A DNA stretch of 51,500 nt, taken from positions 14,587 through 66,086 of the forward strand of contig NZ_CAJRAY010000056.1 of NCBI RefSeq assembly GCF_907165215.1. The letters run 5' to 3'. The position numbers and the translations under genes are program-made. How positions within the stretch are numbered: position 1 is the first letter of the stretch; every line of letters begins with the position of its first letter. The notes below the pieces were generated by a model, which was not told where the DNA came from, did not search any database, and worked only from the letters and a program-made list of their open reading frames with translations. Below, in pieces: positions 42,926 to 50,589 of this stretch. This DNA comes from Thermobacillus xylanilyticus (GTDB taxonomy: Bacteria > Bacillota > Bacilli > Paenibacillales > Paenibacillaceae).

Positions 42926-44371
42926 ATGGAAGAACAAGCGGACATCGAGTATTTGAAACAGTACGTCCGCCTTCACCCCGACAACCGGATGGCATGGTAT
43001 CTGCTCGGCAGGGCGTATATGCAGCAGGGCAAAGAAGCGAAAGCGAATTACTGTTTTCTGCAGGCCGGTGACATCTATGAAGCGTACGAACGGAAGCGGC
43101 ATCCGCTGGCGGACGCCGCTCCCCGGGAGGCATTGGAGCAATGGAACCGGGGGCGCCGGCGGCGGCTGGCGAAGCGCGCCGCCCTGCTGGCCGTCATGCT
43201 GATCGGCCTCGTCGCCGTCACGACCGGCGCGCCGGACGGGCATCGGGGCGCGGAACGGACGGCGGCGGATGCGCCTGCTGCCGCGACGGAAGGATCGACC
43301 GGGCAGCCGGTTCGATCCGATGGCGGCGACGGACCCGCCGTCCGGCCGGATGACCGGCCTGCCGCGGAAGGCATCCGACCGGTCGCCGTGCGCGTGGTCG
43401 ATCCGGCCGCCGGATCGCCGGTCGGCGAAGCGCTGGAGACGCTCCTGTACGGCACCCGTCTGCCGGTGCGCGGCATCGCGGTCCGGCTGGCGCAGCAGGA
43501 CGGCTGGCGGTTCTGGAACAGTGCGGCGGACGGGCTGCTGCTCGCCGTGGAGCGCAGCGATTCGGGCGCCGGAGAAGCGGTCGTCCGCATGTTCGACCCG
43601 GAGGCGTGCGTCTGCAGGCCGGCGGATGCCTCGGAATCGCTCGGGCTGCTCGAAGCGTGGAGCGAACGGCGGGAGCAATGGTGGGTGCTGCGCAGCGCCA
43701 TTCGCCGCTACGCGGAATCGACCGGCGAGTGGCCGGCTTCGCTGGACGATCTGGTGCGGCCGTACCCCGACAACTGGCTCGCCGGCGATTCGCCCGTCCT
43801 GCGCGAGCTGTTCGCTCCCGCGGCGGAAGCGGAACGGAAGGCGAGCTTGCGGCCGTCGCCGGAAGCGGGCACGCCGGCCGAAGGCGGATTTGCGGCCTGG
43901 AACGCGGGGACGCCGGACGGCCTGCCCGAGGCGCCGCTCGAAATTATCGTCGACAAGGCCAATCATCGGCTGGCGCTCGTCAGCGGCAACGTCATCCTGC
44001 GCAATTACGAGGTCGGTCTCGGCGGCGACAGGACGCCGGAAGGCGTGTTCGTCATCAGCGAGAAAGTGAAAAATCCGAACGGCAGGGAGGACGGCGAGTT
44101 CGGCAGCCGCGGCATGACGCTGTCGGACACCGACTACGCCATTCACGGCACGAATGAGCCGGACAGCATCGGGCGGGATGATTCGCTCGGCTGCATCCGG
44201 ATGGCGAAGGAAGATCTGGAGGAACTGTACGACATGACGCCGCTCGGTACACGCGTCACGATCGCATCGGGGGTGCTGCCGGACGAAATCTCGGCCCCCG
44301 CCGAACGCTTCCGGCTGGAAGCGACGCAGGACGAGACGAATCCGGGCAAAGTGTACCGCTGGTTGACATAA
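42926..44371 (+). CDS. L,D-transpeptidase (YkuD domain) with TPR-like N terminus
   Basis: A 481-residue type II membrane protein. The cytosolic N terminus has a TPR-like pair of helices (about 5-55; YVRLHPDNRMAWYLLGRAYM), as in Paenibacillus envelope enzymes. One membrane helix (about 84-101) precedes a low-complexity linker and a region of unknown fold (about 145-330). The YkuD catalytic domain spans about 335-455 with HGT (YAIHGTNEPDSIG) and the active Cys in DSLGCIRMAKED. It should cross-link peptidoglycan or attach proteins. GGAAAGGGGG precedes ATG 42926. It follows the cyclase/FecR/NHL genes. Confidence 0.87.
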   Translation: MEEQADIEYLKQYVRLHPDNRMAWYLLGRAYMQQGKEAKANYCFLQAGDIYEAYERKRHPLADAAPREALEQWNRGRRRRLAKRAALLAVMLIGLVAVTTGAPDGHRGAERTAADAPAAATEGSTGQPVRSDGGDGPAVRPDDRPAAEGIRPVAVRVVDPAAGSPVGEALETLLYGTRLPVRGIAVRLAQQDGWRFWNSAADGLLLAVERSDSGAGEAVVRMFDPEACVCRPADASESLGLLEAWSERREQWWVLRSAIRRYAESTGEWPASLDDLVRPYPDNWLAGDSPVLRELFAPAAEAERKASLRPSPEAGTPAEGGFAAWNAGTPDGLPEAPLEIIVDKANHRLALVSGNVILRNYEVGLGGDRTPEGVFVISEKVKNPNGREDGEFGSRGMTLSDTDYAIHGTNEPDSIGRDDSLGCIRMAKEDLEELYDMTPLGTRVTIASGVLPDEISAPAERFRLEATQDETNPGKVYRWLT

Positions 44372-44372
44372 A

Positions 44373-44400
44373 ACGGCTGAGACCGGATCGTCTCAGCCGT
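44373..44400. terminator. Bidirectional terminator (transpeptidase / small membrane gene)
   Basis: ACGGCTGAGAC (44373-44383) with GTCTCAGCCGT (44390-44400), 6-nt loop. The right arm overlaps the stop codon of the minus-strand small gene. Confidence 0.8.
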
Positions 44401-44533
44401 TCACAATGATCAGCACCGACATGACGATGACGACGGCGGCGAATGCGCCGGCAACCCACAGTATCGCTTTCTTGTTGATTTCATTCTGCGCCGGTTTCTT
44501 CGTGGCCGGCGGCCTTCTGCGAACTGCGCTCAT
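44393..44533 (-). CDS. Small single-helix membrane protein
   Basis: A 46-residue protein: basic head (MSAVRRRPPATKKPAQNEINKK, shown in part: RRRPPATKKP) and one membrane helix (about 25-44, LWVAGAFAAVVIVMSVLIIV) with a two-residue tail. This fits a tail-anchored or N-in small protein. GAGAGGG precedes ATG 44533 and a promoter candidate lies upstream. Function is unknown. It is hidden inside a long spurious open frame antisense to pyrD and relQ. Confidence 0.65.
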   Translation of the reverse strand: MSAVRRRPPATKKPAQNEINKKAILWVAGAFAAVVIVMSVLIIVNG

Positions 44534-44570
44534 CGGCAATCGACCCTCTCTTGCAACGGTTTCTCCTATC

Positions 44571-44600
44571 ATTGTAACCGTTTCCCCTCGGGTCCCGCAA
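44571..44600 (-). promoter_or_regulatory. Candidate promoter of small membrane gene
   Basis: Minus strand TTGCGG (44600-44595), spacer 18, TACAAT (44576-44571). Confidence 0.5.
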
Positions 44601-44707
44601 CCGGTGCCTTGATCCAGATGCCGCGGCGTTTGCACGCTTTCTTTTTCCCTCAGGAAAAGATAAACTGTTGCAGTAGAGCATACGGACTGTAGAACGGAGT
44701 GGAACGC

Positions 44708-45805
44708 ATGTTGTATCGCACGATTGCCAGACCGATTCTGTTCCGGATGGATCCGGAGCGGGCGCACCGGCTGATCGTCCACGGGCTCGGCAAGGCCGTC
44801 AGGCTGCCCGGGGTGCTGCCGATGATGCGCAGCTTCTGGGACGTGAAGCCGGATCCGCGGCTGGAGACGGAACTGTTCGGCATCCGGTTCCGCCATCCGG
44901 TCGGGCTTGCCGCCGGGCTGGACAAGGATGCCGTCGCGGTGGAGGGATTTGCCGGCATGGGTCTGGCGTTTCTCGAAGTCGGCACGGTGACGCCGGTCGG
45001 CCAGCCCGGCAACGATCGGCCGCGCCTGTTCCGGCTGCCGGACGACGAAGCGCTCATCAACCGGATGGGCTTCAACAACGAAGGCGCGGAGGCGATGGCG
45101 GCCCGGCTCGCGAGGCTCCGGGAGCGCCGCGTGCCGATCGCCGTCAACATCGGCAAGAACAAGGCGACGCCGAACGAGAAGGCGCCCGATGATTACCGCG
45201 CCTGCCTGCGGGTGCTTTACCCTTACGGCGATTTCTTCGTGGTCAACATCAGCTCGCCGAATACGCCCGACCTGCGGAAACTGCAGCACGGCGAGGAGCT
45301 GAAGGCGCTGCTTGACGCCGTGCATGGGGAGATTGCGGAGCAGGCAGCCAGGACCGGCGGAGCGCCCAAACCGGTGGTCGTCAAGCTCGCGCCGGACATG
45401 ACCGAAGCCGAACTGGAGCAGACGGTCGACATTCTGGCAAGCGGCGGCGTCTCCGGCATCATCGCCACGAACACGACGCTGTCGCGGGACGGACTCACGC
45501 ATCCGAACCGCACGCAGCAGGGCGGCCTGAGCGGCCGTCCGCTTCGCGAACGGTCGACGGACGTGATCCGGACGATTTACCGCCTGACCGGAGGAAAACT
45601 GCCGATCATTGGTTCCGGCGGCATTTTCGACGCGCGGGATGCATACGATAAGATTCGCGCCGGCGCATCGCTTGTCGAGATCTATACGTCGCTGATCTAC
45701 AAAGGTCCGGGCGTCGTGCGCAGCATCGCCGCCGAATTGTCCGCTCTGCTTGCCCGGGACGGCTTCCGCCGGGTCGGCGACGCGGTAGGAGCGGATCATC
45801 GCTAG
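44708..45805 (+). CDS. pyrD: Dihydroorotate dehydrogenase, class 2 (quinone)
   Basis: Oxidises dihydroorotate to orotate with quinone as acceptor, in pyrimidine synthesis. The 365 residues have the class 2 N-terminal membrane-contact helices (MLYRTIARPILFRMDPERAH) and FMN barrel motifs: GLAAGLDKD, EVGTVTPVGQPGN, INRMGFNN, VNISSPNTPDLR (catalytic Ser) and IIGSGGIFDARDAYDKI. ATG 44708 is 8 nt after GGAG. It is not with other pyr genes, as is usual for class 2 enzymes. relQ begins 24 nt downstream. Confidence 0.95.
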   Translation: MLYRTIARPILFRMDPERAHRLIVHGLGKAVRLPGVLPMMRSFWDVKPDPRLETELFGIRFRHPVGLAAGLDKDAVAVEGFAGMGLAFLEVGTVTPVGQPGNDRPRLFRLPDDEALINRMGFNNEGAEAMAARLARLRERRVPIAVNIGKNKATPNEKAPDDYRACLRVLYPYGDFFVVNISSPNTPDLRKLQHGEELKALLDAVHGEIAEQAARTGGAPKPVVVKLAPDMTEAELEQTVDILASGGVSGIIATNTTLSRDGLTHPNRTQQGGLSGRPLRERSTDVIRTIYRLTGGKLPIIGSGGIFDARDAYDKIRAGASLVEIYTSLIYKGPGVVRSIAAELSALLARDGFRRVGDAVGADHR

Positions 45806-45829
45806 CTTCTTGCGGGAGGAGGTTTCCGC

Positions 45830-46648
45830 ATGGACGGACGGGATTGGAACTTGTTTTTGCTGCCTTACGAACAAGCCGTCGAAGAACTCAAGGTCAAATT
45901 CAGAACGCTCCGCAGCGAGCTCAAGACGCGTCAATCCTACGCGCCGATCGAATTCGTCACCGGCCGGGTGAAGCGGATCTCGAGCATCCTCGAGAAGGCG
46001 AAGCGGCTGAACGTGCCGATGGACCGGCTGGAAGAAGGCATCGAGGACATCGCGGGCATCCGCATCATGTGCCAGTTCGTCGAAGATATCCGCATTGTCG
46101 CGGATTCGATCCGGGAGCGCAAAGATTTGACGCTCGTATATGAGAAAGATTACATCACGAACCACAAGGAGAGCGGTTACCGCAGCTATCACATGATCGT
46201 CGAATACCCGGTGCAGACGGCGCTCGGGCTCAAGAAAGTGCTCGCCGAAGTACAGATCCGCACGCTCGCGATGAATTTCTGGGCGACGATCGAGCACTCG
46301 CTCAACTACAAGTACAAGCAGCAGCTTCCGGCGCACGTCAAGGAGCGGCTGCGCAAGGCGGCGGAAGCCGCGTTCCGGCTGGATGAGGAGATGTCGAGCA
46401 TCCGCAAGGAGATTCTTGAAGCCCAGCGAACCTTCGAGGACAGCTCGAATCTCGTCTCGAACGTGCTGGCCGGCATCCAGGAGCTCTATTTCTATCACAA
46501 GGTGCGGGAAGCGGCGCGCTACCAGCTCCGATTCAACGAATTGTGGGAGCAGGAAGACGTCATCGGGCTGAAATTGCTGGCGGAGGACATCCAGGCGTCG
46601 ATCGAGCGGGCCAAGGGAGGAGAGGCGGCGCTTGGCGACAGATCCTAA
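45830..46648 (+). CDS. relQ: Small alarmone synthetase RelQ/YjbM with C-terminal extension
   Basis: Synthesises (p)ppGpp-type alarmones. The first 200 residues closely follow Bacillus YjbM/RelQ: FLLPYEQAVEELKVK, PIEFVTGRVK, SILEKAKR, DIAGIRIMCQFVEDI, HKESGYRSYHMIV, EVQIRTLAMNFWATIEHSLNYKY. There is no hydrolase domain. At 272 residues it is about 60 longer than the Bacillus enzyme; the extra C-terminal part (SNLVSNVLAGIQELYFYHKV ... IERAKGG) is mostly helical. GGGAGGAGG precedes ATG 45830. It overlaps the DUF309 gene by 17 nt. Confidence 0.9.
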   Translation: MDGRDWNLFLLPYEQAVEELKVKFRTLRSELKTRQSYAPIEFVTGRVKRISSILEKAKRLNVPMDRLEEGIEDIAGIRIMCQFVEDIRIVADSIRERKDLTLVYEKDYITNHKESGYRSYHMIVEYPVQTALGLKKVLAEVQIRTLAMNFWATIEHSLNYKYKQQLPAHVKERLRKAAEAAFRLDEEMSSIRKEILEAQRTFEDSSNLVSNVLAGIQELYFYHKVREAARYQLRFNELWEQEDVIGLKLLAEDIQASIERAKGGEAALGDRS

Positions 46649-47072
46649 ATTCGTCCGGTTTCTCGTCCTGTTCAACCGCGACCGGGACTATTACGAATGT
46701 CATGATGTCATGGAGGAATTGTGGCTTGAGGAAGGACGAAGCCGGTTCTGGCAGGGGCTGTTGCAGGTTGCCGTCGGGCTTCATCATTATGAAAACGACA
46801 ATTATACCGGCGCCGTTAAACTGCTGCGCGCCGCGCTGGAGAAGCTGGACGGGTACGCGGATGCGGAGGCGGGCATTGATGTAAAAAGGCTGCGGGAAGA
46901 CGCGGCTGCGGTGCTGGCGCCGCTCGAAGCGTGGCTGGCGGAAGGCTCGGGCGGCCATCCGCCGGAGCCCGAGCCGATCGAGATCCGCGTGATCGATCCG
47001 CAGCTGGCCGGGCTGGTCGCCGCGGAAACGGCGCGTCCGCACGGGGATCAGCCCCGCGCGGACGGCGAATAG
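46632..47072 (+). CDS. DUF309 family protein
   Basis: A 146-residue helical protein of the DUF309 family (YpuF-like), function unknown. The signature FNRDRDYYECHDVMEELW (written in part as YYECHDVMEELW, about residues 19-30) and FWQGLLQVAVGLHHYENDNYTGA (LLQVAVGLHHYENDN) are conserved. The cluster of His, Glu and Asp could bind a metal. The last 45 residues are Pro/Glu-rich and less ordered. The start is TTG 46632, within the end of relQ, after GGGAGGAGAGG, so expression is coupled to relQ. Confidence 0.82.
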   Translation: MATDPKFVRFLVLFNRDRDYYECHDVMEELWLEEGRSRFWQGLLQVAVGLHHYENDNYTGAVKLLRAALEKLDGYADAEAGIDVKRLREDAAAVLAPLEAWLAEGSGGHPPEPEPIEIRVIDPQLAGLVAAETARPHGDQPRADGE

Positions 47073-47107
47073 ACGGGTATGTCCGGCAGGCACATTCCGG
47101 ACCGGAA

Positions 47108-47602
47108 TTACAGGCCTGCCGGTTTGTACTTGGCGTCGATGGCGTCCCGGATCTCGTCCGTCGACTTGCCTTGCTTGGCAAGCGCCATCACGTCTTCCAG
47201 CTCCATCTTGCAGATGCCGCACGCCGCACTGTGGTCGCTCCATACGATGGAGCCGTCGGCCCGTACTTCGGCGATGTAGCAGCGAAGCAGCGAATCGTGC
47301 GGGTTGTCCAACTGCATGCAGCCGCAGTAGCAGTTGATATGGCGCAGGATTTCCCGGTATTGATAGGCGGCGGCGTACAGATCGGCCGTGTGGTTCGTAT
47401 AATTCAGCAGAAACGAGGGCAATTCATCGGGCCCGGACGTCGTCTCGAGCAGATCGCCTTCGGTTGTCATGCCGTGATCATGCCCGCTGCCGGCCGATCC
47501 GCCGGCTGAATCCTTGCCGCCTCCGCATCCGGCCATGATCAGAAAGGCCGCCAAGAACAGGATGACGCCGCCGAGAAGCCAGTCGCGTCTCGTCAACCTC
47601 AT
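47108..47602 (-). CDS. PCYCGC-motif lipoprotein
   Basis: A 164-residue exported lipoprotein. The signal peptide ends in a lipobox (LIMAGC), then a Gly/Ser/His-rich linker (about 27-55) and a PCYCGC-family domain (about 65-160). The motif reads INCYCGCMQ and a second CGICKM lies about 35 residues on, giving a Cys-rich metal- or redox-active site. Two His in GHDHG precede it. The ATG overlaps the stop of the thioredoxin gene (ATGA) and follows AAGGAG. The pair suggests oxidative folding or metal handling at the envelope. Confidence 0.82.
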   Translation of the reverse strand: MRLTRRDWLLGGVILFLAAFLIMAGCGGGKDSAGGSAGSGHDHGMTTEGDLLETTSGPDELPSFLLNYTNHTADLYAAAYQYREILRHINCYCGCMQLDNPHDSLLRCYIAEVRADGSIVWSDHSAACGICKMELEDVMALAKQGKSTDEIRDAIDAKYKPAGL

Positions 47603-48096
47603 GACGCTTCTCCTTTCGGGTTCTGCAAGAACGCCTTGTAGTCGTCGGCCGAATGTCCGGCAGCGCCGATGCCGCCTTCAATTCGGGCAACTTCCTTGCC
47701 ATCTTCGAAGTAGGCCAGCGTCGGGGTGTACTCGATGTTGTATTTCCGATAGTATTCCTGAAATTCGGCGAGGTTGAACTGCGGCAGGTCGATGTTCAGA
47801 TCCTTCGCGATCGGCATCAGGATCGGCGTCGTTTCGCGGCAGTAGCCGCAAGTCGAAGCGAAGAAATAGACGAACGTCGGCTCGCCGCTGGCGATCCGTT
47901 CCTCGAGCTTGCCGGGCAGGATGATGTTCTGGTAGTTCGGATCCTTGAGCAGTTCCCGCGTCGCCGGGTTGAGATCCGACACCGGCTTGTCGTACAGATC
48001 GCTGCGATTCATGTACTTCAGGGCAAACAGGGCACCGAACAGGACGATGACGACGGCCGCGTAAATGAAAGGCATCTTGCTTCTTTTCTTCCGCAT
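47599..48096 (-). CDS. Membrane-anchored thioredoxin-like protein
   Basis: A 165-residue thiol oxidoreductase with an N-terminal anchor (FIYAAVVIVLFGALFALKYM) and a thioredoxin fold (about 65-155). The active site is FASTCGYCRETTP, a CxxC of the CGYC kind, with cis-Pro in EYTPTLAYFEDG. It should face the outside. ATG 48096 is used; GGAGG is a rather distant 14 nt upstream, and TTG 48117 is an alternative. First gene of a two-gene operon with the PCYCGC lipoprotein. Confidence 0.82.
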   Translation of the reverse strand: MRKKRSKMPFIYAAVVIVLFGALFALKYMNRSDLYDKPVSDLNPATRELLKDPNYQNIILPGKLEERIASGEPTFVYFFASTCGYCRETTPILMPIAKDLNIDLPQFNLAEFQEYYRKYNIEYTPTLAYFEDGKEVARIEGGIGAAGHSADDYKAFLQNPKGEAS

Positions 48097-48151
48097 GGGT
48101 TGACGCTGAACCTCCAATAATCCGATAATGGGTGGCATGATGGCTGATCTT

Positions 48152-48180
48152 ATTATACATAATACCATCTATACTAACAA
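48152..48180 (-). promoter_or_regulatory. Promoter of thioredoxin/PCYCGC operon
   Basis: Minus strand TTGTTA (48180-48175), 17-nt spacer, TATAAT (48157-48152). Confidence 0.75.
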
Positions 48181-48218
48181 AATTGATGTTACAATATTGA
48201 GGAAAGTGAGGGGCAAGG

Positions 48219-49796
48219 ATGTCCATCCGGCTGCCGGAGCCGTTCGTCGCCCGCATGCGAGTGCTGCTCGGCGATGAATTTGACGATTGGCTGGCGTCGT
48301 ACGGGGCGCCGCGCCGGTACGGCCTGCGCGTCAACACACTGAAGACGGACGGCGAATCGTACCGGATGCGATCGCCGCTTTCCGCCGGCCTGAAGCCGGT
48401 GCCGTGGGCGGAGGCCGGCTATTACTATTCGGAAGAAGATCGGCCCGGCAAGCATCCGCACTATCATGCCGGGCTTTATTATATCCAGGAGCCGAGCGCG
48501 ATGGCGCCCGCCGAGCTGCTCGACGTGCGGCCGGGGCACCGGGTGCTCGACCTGTGCGCGGCGCCGGGCGGCAAGTCGACCCAGATCGCCGCGAAGCTCA
48601 AGGGGCAAGGGCTGCTCGTCGCGAACGACAACGCCCGCGAGCGGACGAAGGCGCTCGCCCGCAACCTGGAACTGGCCGGCGTCCGGAACGCCGTCGTCCT
48701 GAACGAGGAGCCGGAGCGGCTCGTGCCGGTCTTCCGCGCGTTCTTCGACCGCATTCTAGTCGACGCGCCCTGCTCGGGCGAAGGGATGTTCCGCAAGGAC
48801 GAGTCGATGATCGCCGACTGGCTGCGGTATCCCGCGGCGCATTGGACGTCGATGCAGCGGGAGATTCTGCGCCATGCGGCCGAAATGCTTGCGCCGGGCG
48901 GCGTGCTCGTCTACTCGACCTGCACGTTCTCGCCGGAGGAGAACGAGGAGCGGATCGCCGAACTGCTCGCGGAGCGGCCGGATTTCGAGGTCGTGCCGGT
49001 ACCGCCCGCGCACGGCTGGGCGCCGGGCAGGCCGGACTGGGTAAGCCTCGAAGGGATCGATCGCCGCCATGTCGATGCGGTCGCCGGTACGGTGCGTCTC
49101 TGGCCGCACCGTATCGAAGGCGAAGGCCACTACGCGGCCGTGCTGCGCCGCAAGGTCGAAGCCGGCCGGGAGAGCGTCGCGGTGAATCCGCGTCCGGGCG
49201 GCCCGGACGACGAGTCTGCAGGTACGCCCGGCAGGCCGCGCTTGAAGACGCGGCAATATGCCGGCAGACGCGGAAATGGCGGCAAGCCGGGACAGCGCGG
49301 GAAGGCGCGCGGATACATTGCAAATGTCAGCGATGCGGATCCCGTGGACGCATGGCGGTCATTTCAGGAGGAACTGCTGCCCGGACTCGGCGGACTGCCC
49401 GGCCGGCTGGTCGCGGTCGGGGAGAAGCTGTACGCGCAGCCGGCGGGCGTTCCGGAACTGTCGGGCTTAAGCGTCGTGCGCCACGGCTGGCTCCTGGGGG
49501 AAGCGCGGCGCGGACGTTTCGCGCCGTCCCAGGCGCTGGCGATGGGGCTGGCGGCGGAAGAGGCCGCGCGGCGCGTCGAATACGGCGCGGACGAGCCGGA
49601 AGCGCTGAAATATTTGAAGGGCGAGACGCTGCCTCTCGAGCCGGAGCGGCTGACGCTCCGGCCCGGCGAAGACGGCCGATTGCCGGATGCGGCCGGTTAC
49701 GCGCTCGTCTGCATCGACGGCTATCCCGTCGGCTGGGGCAAGCTCAGGGACGGCCTGCTCATCAACGAGCGGGCGCCCGGATGGAGGTGGATGTAA
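48219..49796 (+). CDS. RsmB/NOP family rRNA m5C methyltransferase (RsmF-like)
   Basis: SAM-dependent 5-methylcytosine RNA methyltransferase, probably acting on 16S rRNA. The 525 residues show an N-terminal RNA-binding segment (LPRY-like, about 1-95), then motif I LDLCAAPGGKST and motif IV VDAPCSGEGMFRKD. Motif VI is VYSTCTFSPEENE; the two Cys are the release and nucleophile pair. A basic linker (about 315-370) leads to a C-terminal RsmF-type/PUA-like region ending CIDGYPVGWGKLRDG...NERAPGWRW. The stop overlaps the ATG of the next gene by one base (TAATG), so the two rRNA-modifying genes are coupled. Confidence 0.9.
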   Translation: MSIRLPEPFVARMRVLLGDEFDDWLASYGAPRRYGLRVNTLKTDGESYRMRSPLSAGLKPVPWAEAGYYYSEEDRPGKHPHYHAGLYYIQEPSAMAPAELLDVRPGHRVLDLCAAPGGKSTQIAAKLKGQGLLVANDNARERTKALARNLELAGVRNAVVLNEEPERLVPVFRAFFDRILVDAPCSGEGMFRKDESMIADWLRYPAAHWTSMQREILRHAAEMLAPGGVLVYSTCTFSPEENEERIAELLAERPDFEVVPVPPAHGWAPGRPDWVSLEGIDRRHVDAVAGTVRLWPHRIEGEGHYAAVLRRKVEAGRESVAVNPRPGGPDDESAGTPGRPRLKTRQYAGRRGNGGKPGQRGKARGYIANVSDADPVDAWRSFQEELLPGLGGLPGRLVAVGEKLYAQPAGVPELSGLSVVRHGWLLGEARRGRFAPSQALAMGLAAEEAARRVEYGADEPEALKYLKGETLPLEPERLTLRPGEDGRLPDAAGYALVCIDGYPVGWGKLRDGLLINERAPGWRWM

Positions 49797-50557
49797 TGGC
49801 GCGCGGGATGCGGCTGGACAAGCTGCTCGCCCATGCGGGCTGCGGCACGCGGAGCGAGATCAAGCGCGCGGTCAGGCTCGGCCGGGTCGAAGTGAACGGC
49901 GCGCCGGCCCGGGACCCGGGCATGACCGTCGATCCCGAAGGCGACGCGGTCAGCCTGGACGGCAAGCCGGTCCGGTACCGGGAATATGTCTATTTCATGC
50001 TGAACAAGCCGCCGGGCGTCATCTCGGCGACCGAGGACGCGCGGGAGAAGACCGTCATCGACCTGCTGCAGGCGGAAGACCGGGTGCGGAACCCGTTTCC
50101 CGTCGGCCGGCTGGACAAGGATACGGAAGGTCTGCTGCTGCTCACGAACGACGGACGACTGGCGCATGAGCTGCTTTCGCCCCGGAAGCATGTGGACAAA
50201 GTGTACGAAGCGGTCGTGGCGGGCGCGGTCGGCGAAGCCGATGTCCGGGCGTTCGAAGCGGGCGTGACGCTGGACGACGGATACCGGACGATGCCGGCGT
50301 TGCTCGCCGTCACGGAAGTGCGGGAGTCGGAGGACGGCCCGCTGTCGCAGGTCTCGGTCACGATCCGGGAAGGAAAGTTTCATCAGGTGAAACGGATGTT
50401 CGAAGCGGTCGGCAAGCGGGTCGTCCGGCTGCGGCGGATCGCGATGGGGCCGCTCCGGCTCGATCCTTCGCTGCCGCCCGGAATGTATCGCGAACTGACG
50501 GAGGAAGAGATGGAGGCGCTCGCCGCGATTGCGGCGGGCGCGTGGTCCGAACGTTGA
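49796..50557 (+). CDS. rsuA: RsuA/RluB-family rRNA pseudouridine synthase
   Basis: Converts a specific uridine in rRNA to pseudouridine. An N-terminal S4 RNA-binding domain (MRLDKLLAHAGCGTRSEIKRA, split: RLDKLLAHAG and TRSEIKR, about 4-60) precedes the catalytic domain with the essential Asp in VGRLDKDTEGLLLLTNDG (about residue 106). The final motif is GKFHQVKRMFEAVG. Small size and single S4 domain fit RsuA (16S U516) better than RluB, but the two are hard to separate by eye. 253 residues. Confidence 0.85.
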   Translation: MARGMRLDKLLAHAGCGTRSEIKRAVRLGRVEVNGAPARDPGMTVDPEGDAVSLDGKPVRYREYVYFMLNKPPGVISATEDAREKTVIDLLQAEDRVRNPFPVGRLDKDTEGLLLLTNDGRLAHELLSPRKHVDKVYEAVVAGAVGEADVRAFEAGVTLDDGYRTMPALLAVTEVRESEDGPLSQVSVTIREGKFHQVKRMFEAVGKRVVRLRRIAMGPLRLDPSLPPGMYRELTEEEMEALAAIAAGAWSER

Positions 50558-50589
50558 CGCCGGACGGATGGGAGAGGAGAGAATGCAAC

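Noticed and set aside
44393..46675. A 760-codon open frame on the minus strand across pyrD and relQ
   Set aside because: It is antisense to two well-identified genes and its residues are low-complexity Arg/Asp/His/Leu. Only its last 47 codons, with their own start and ribosome site, are kept as a small gene.
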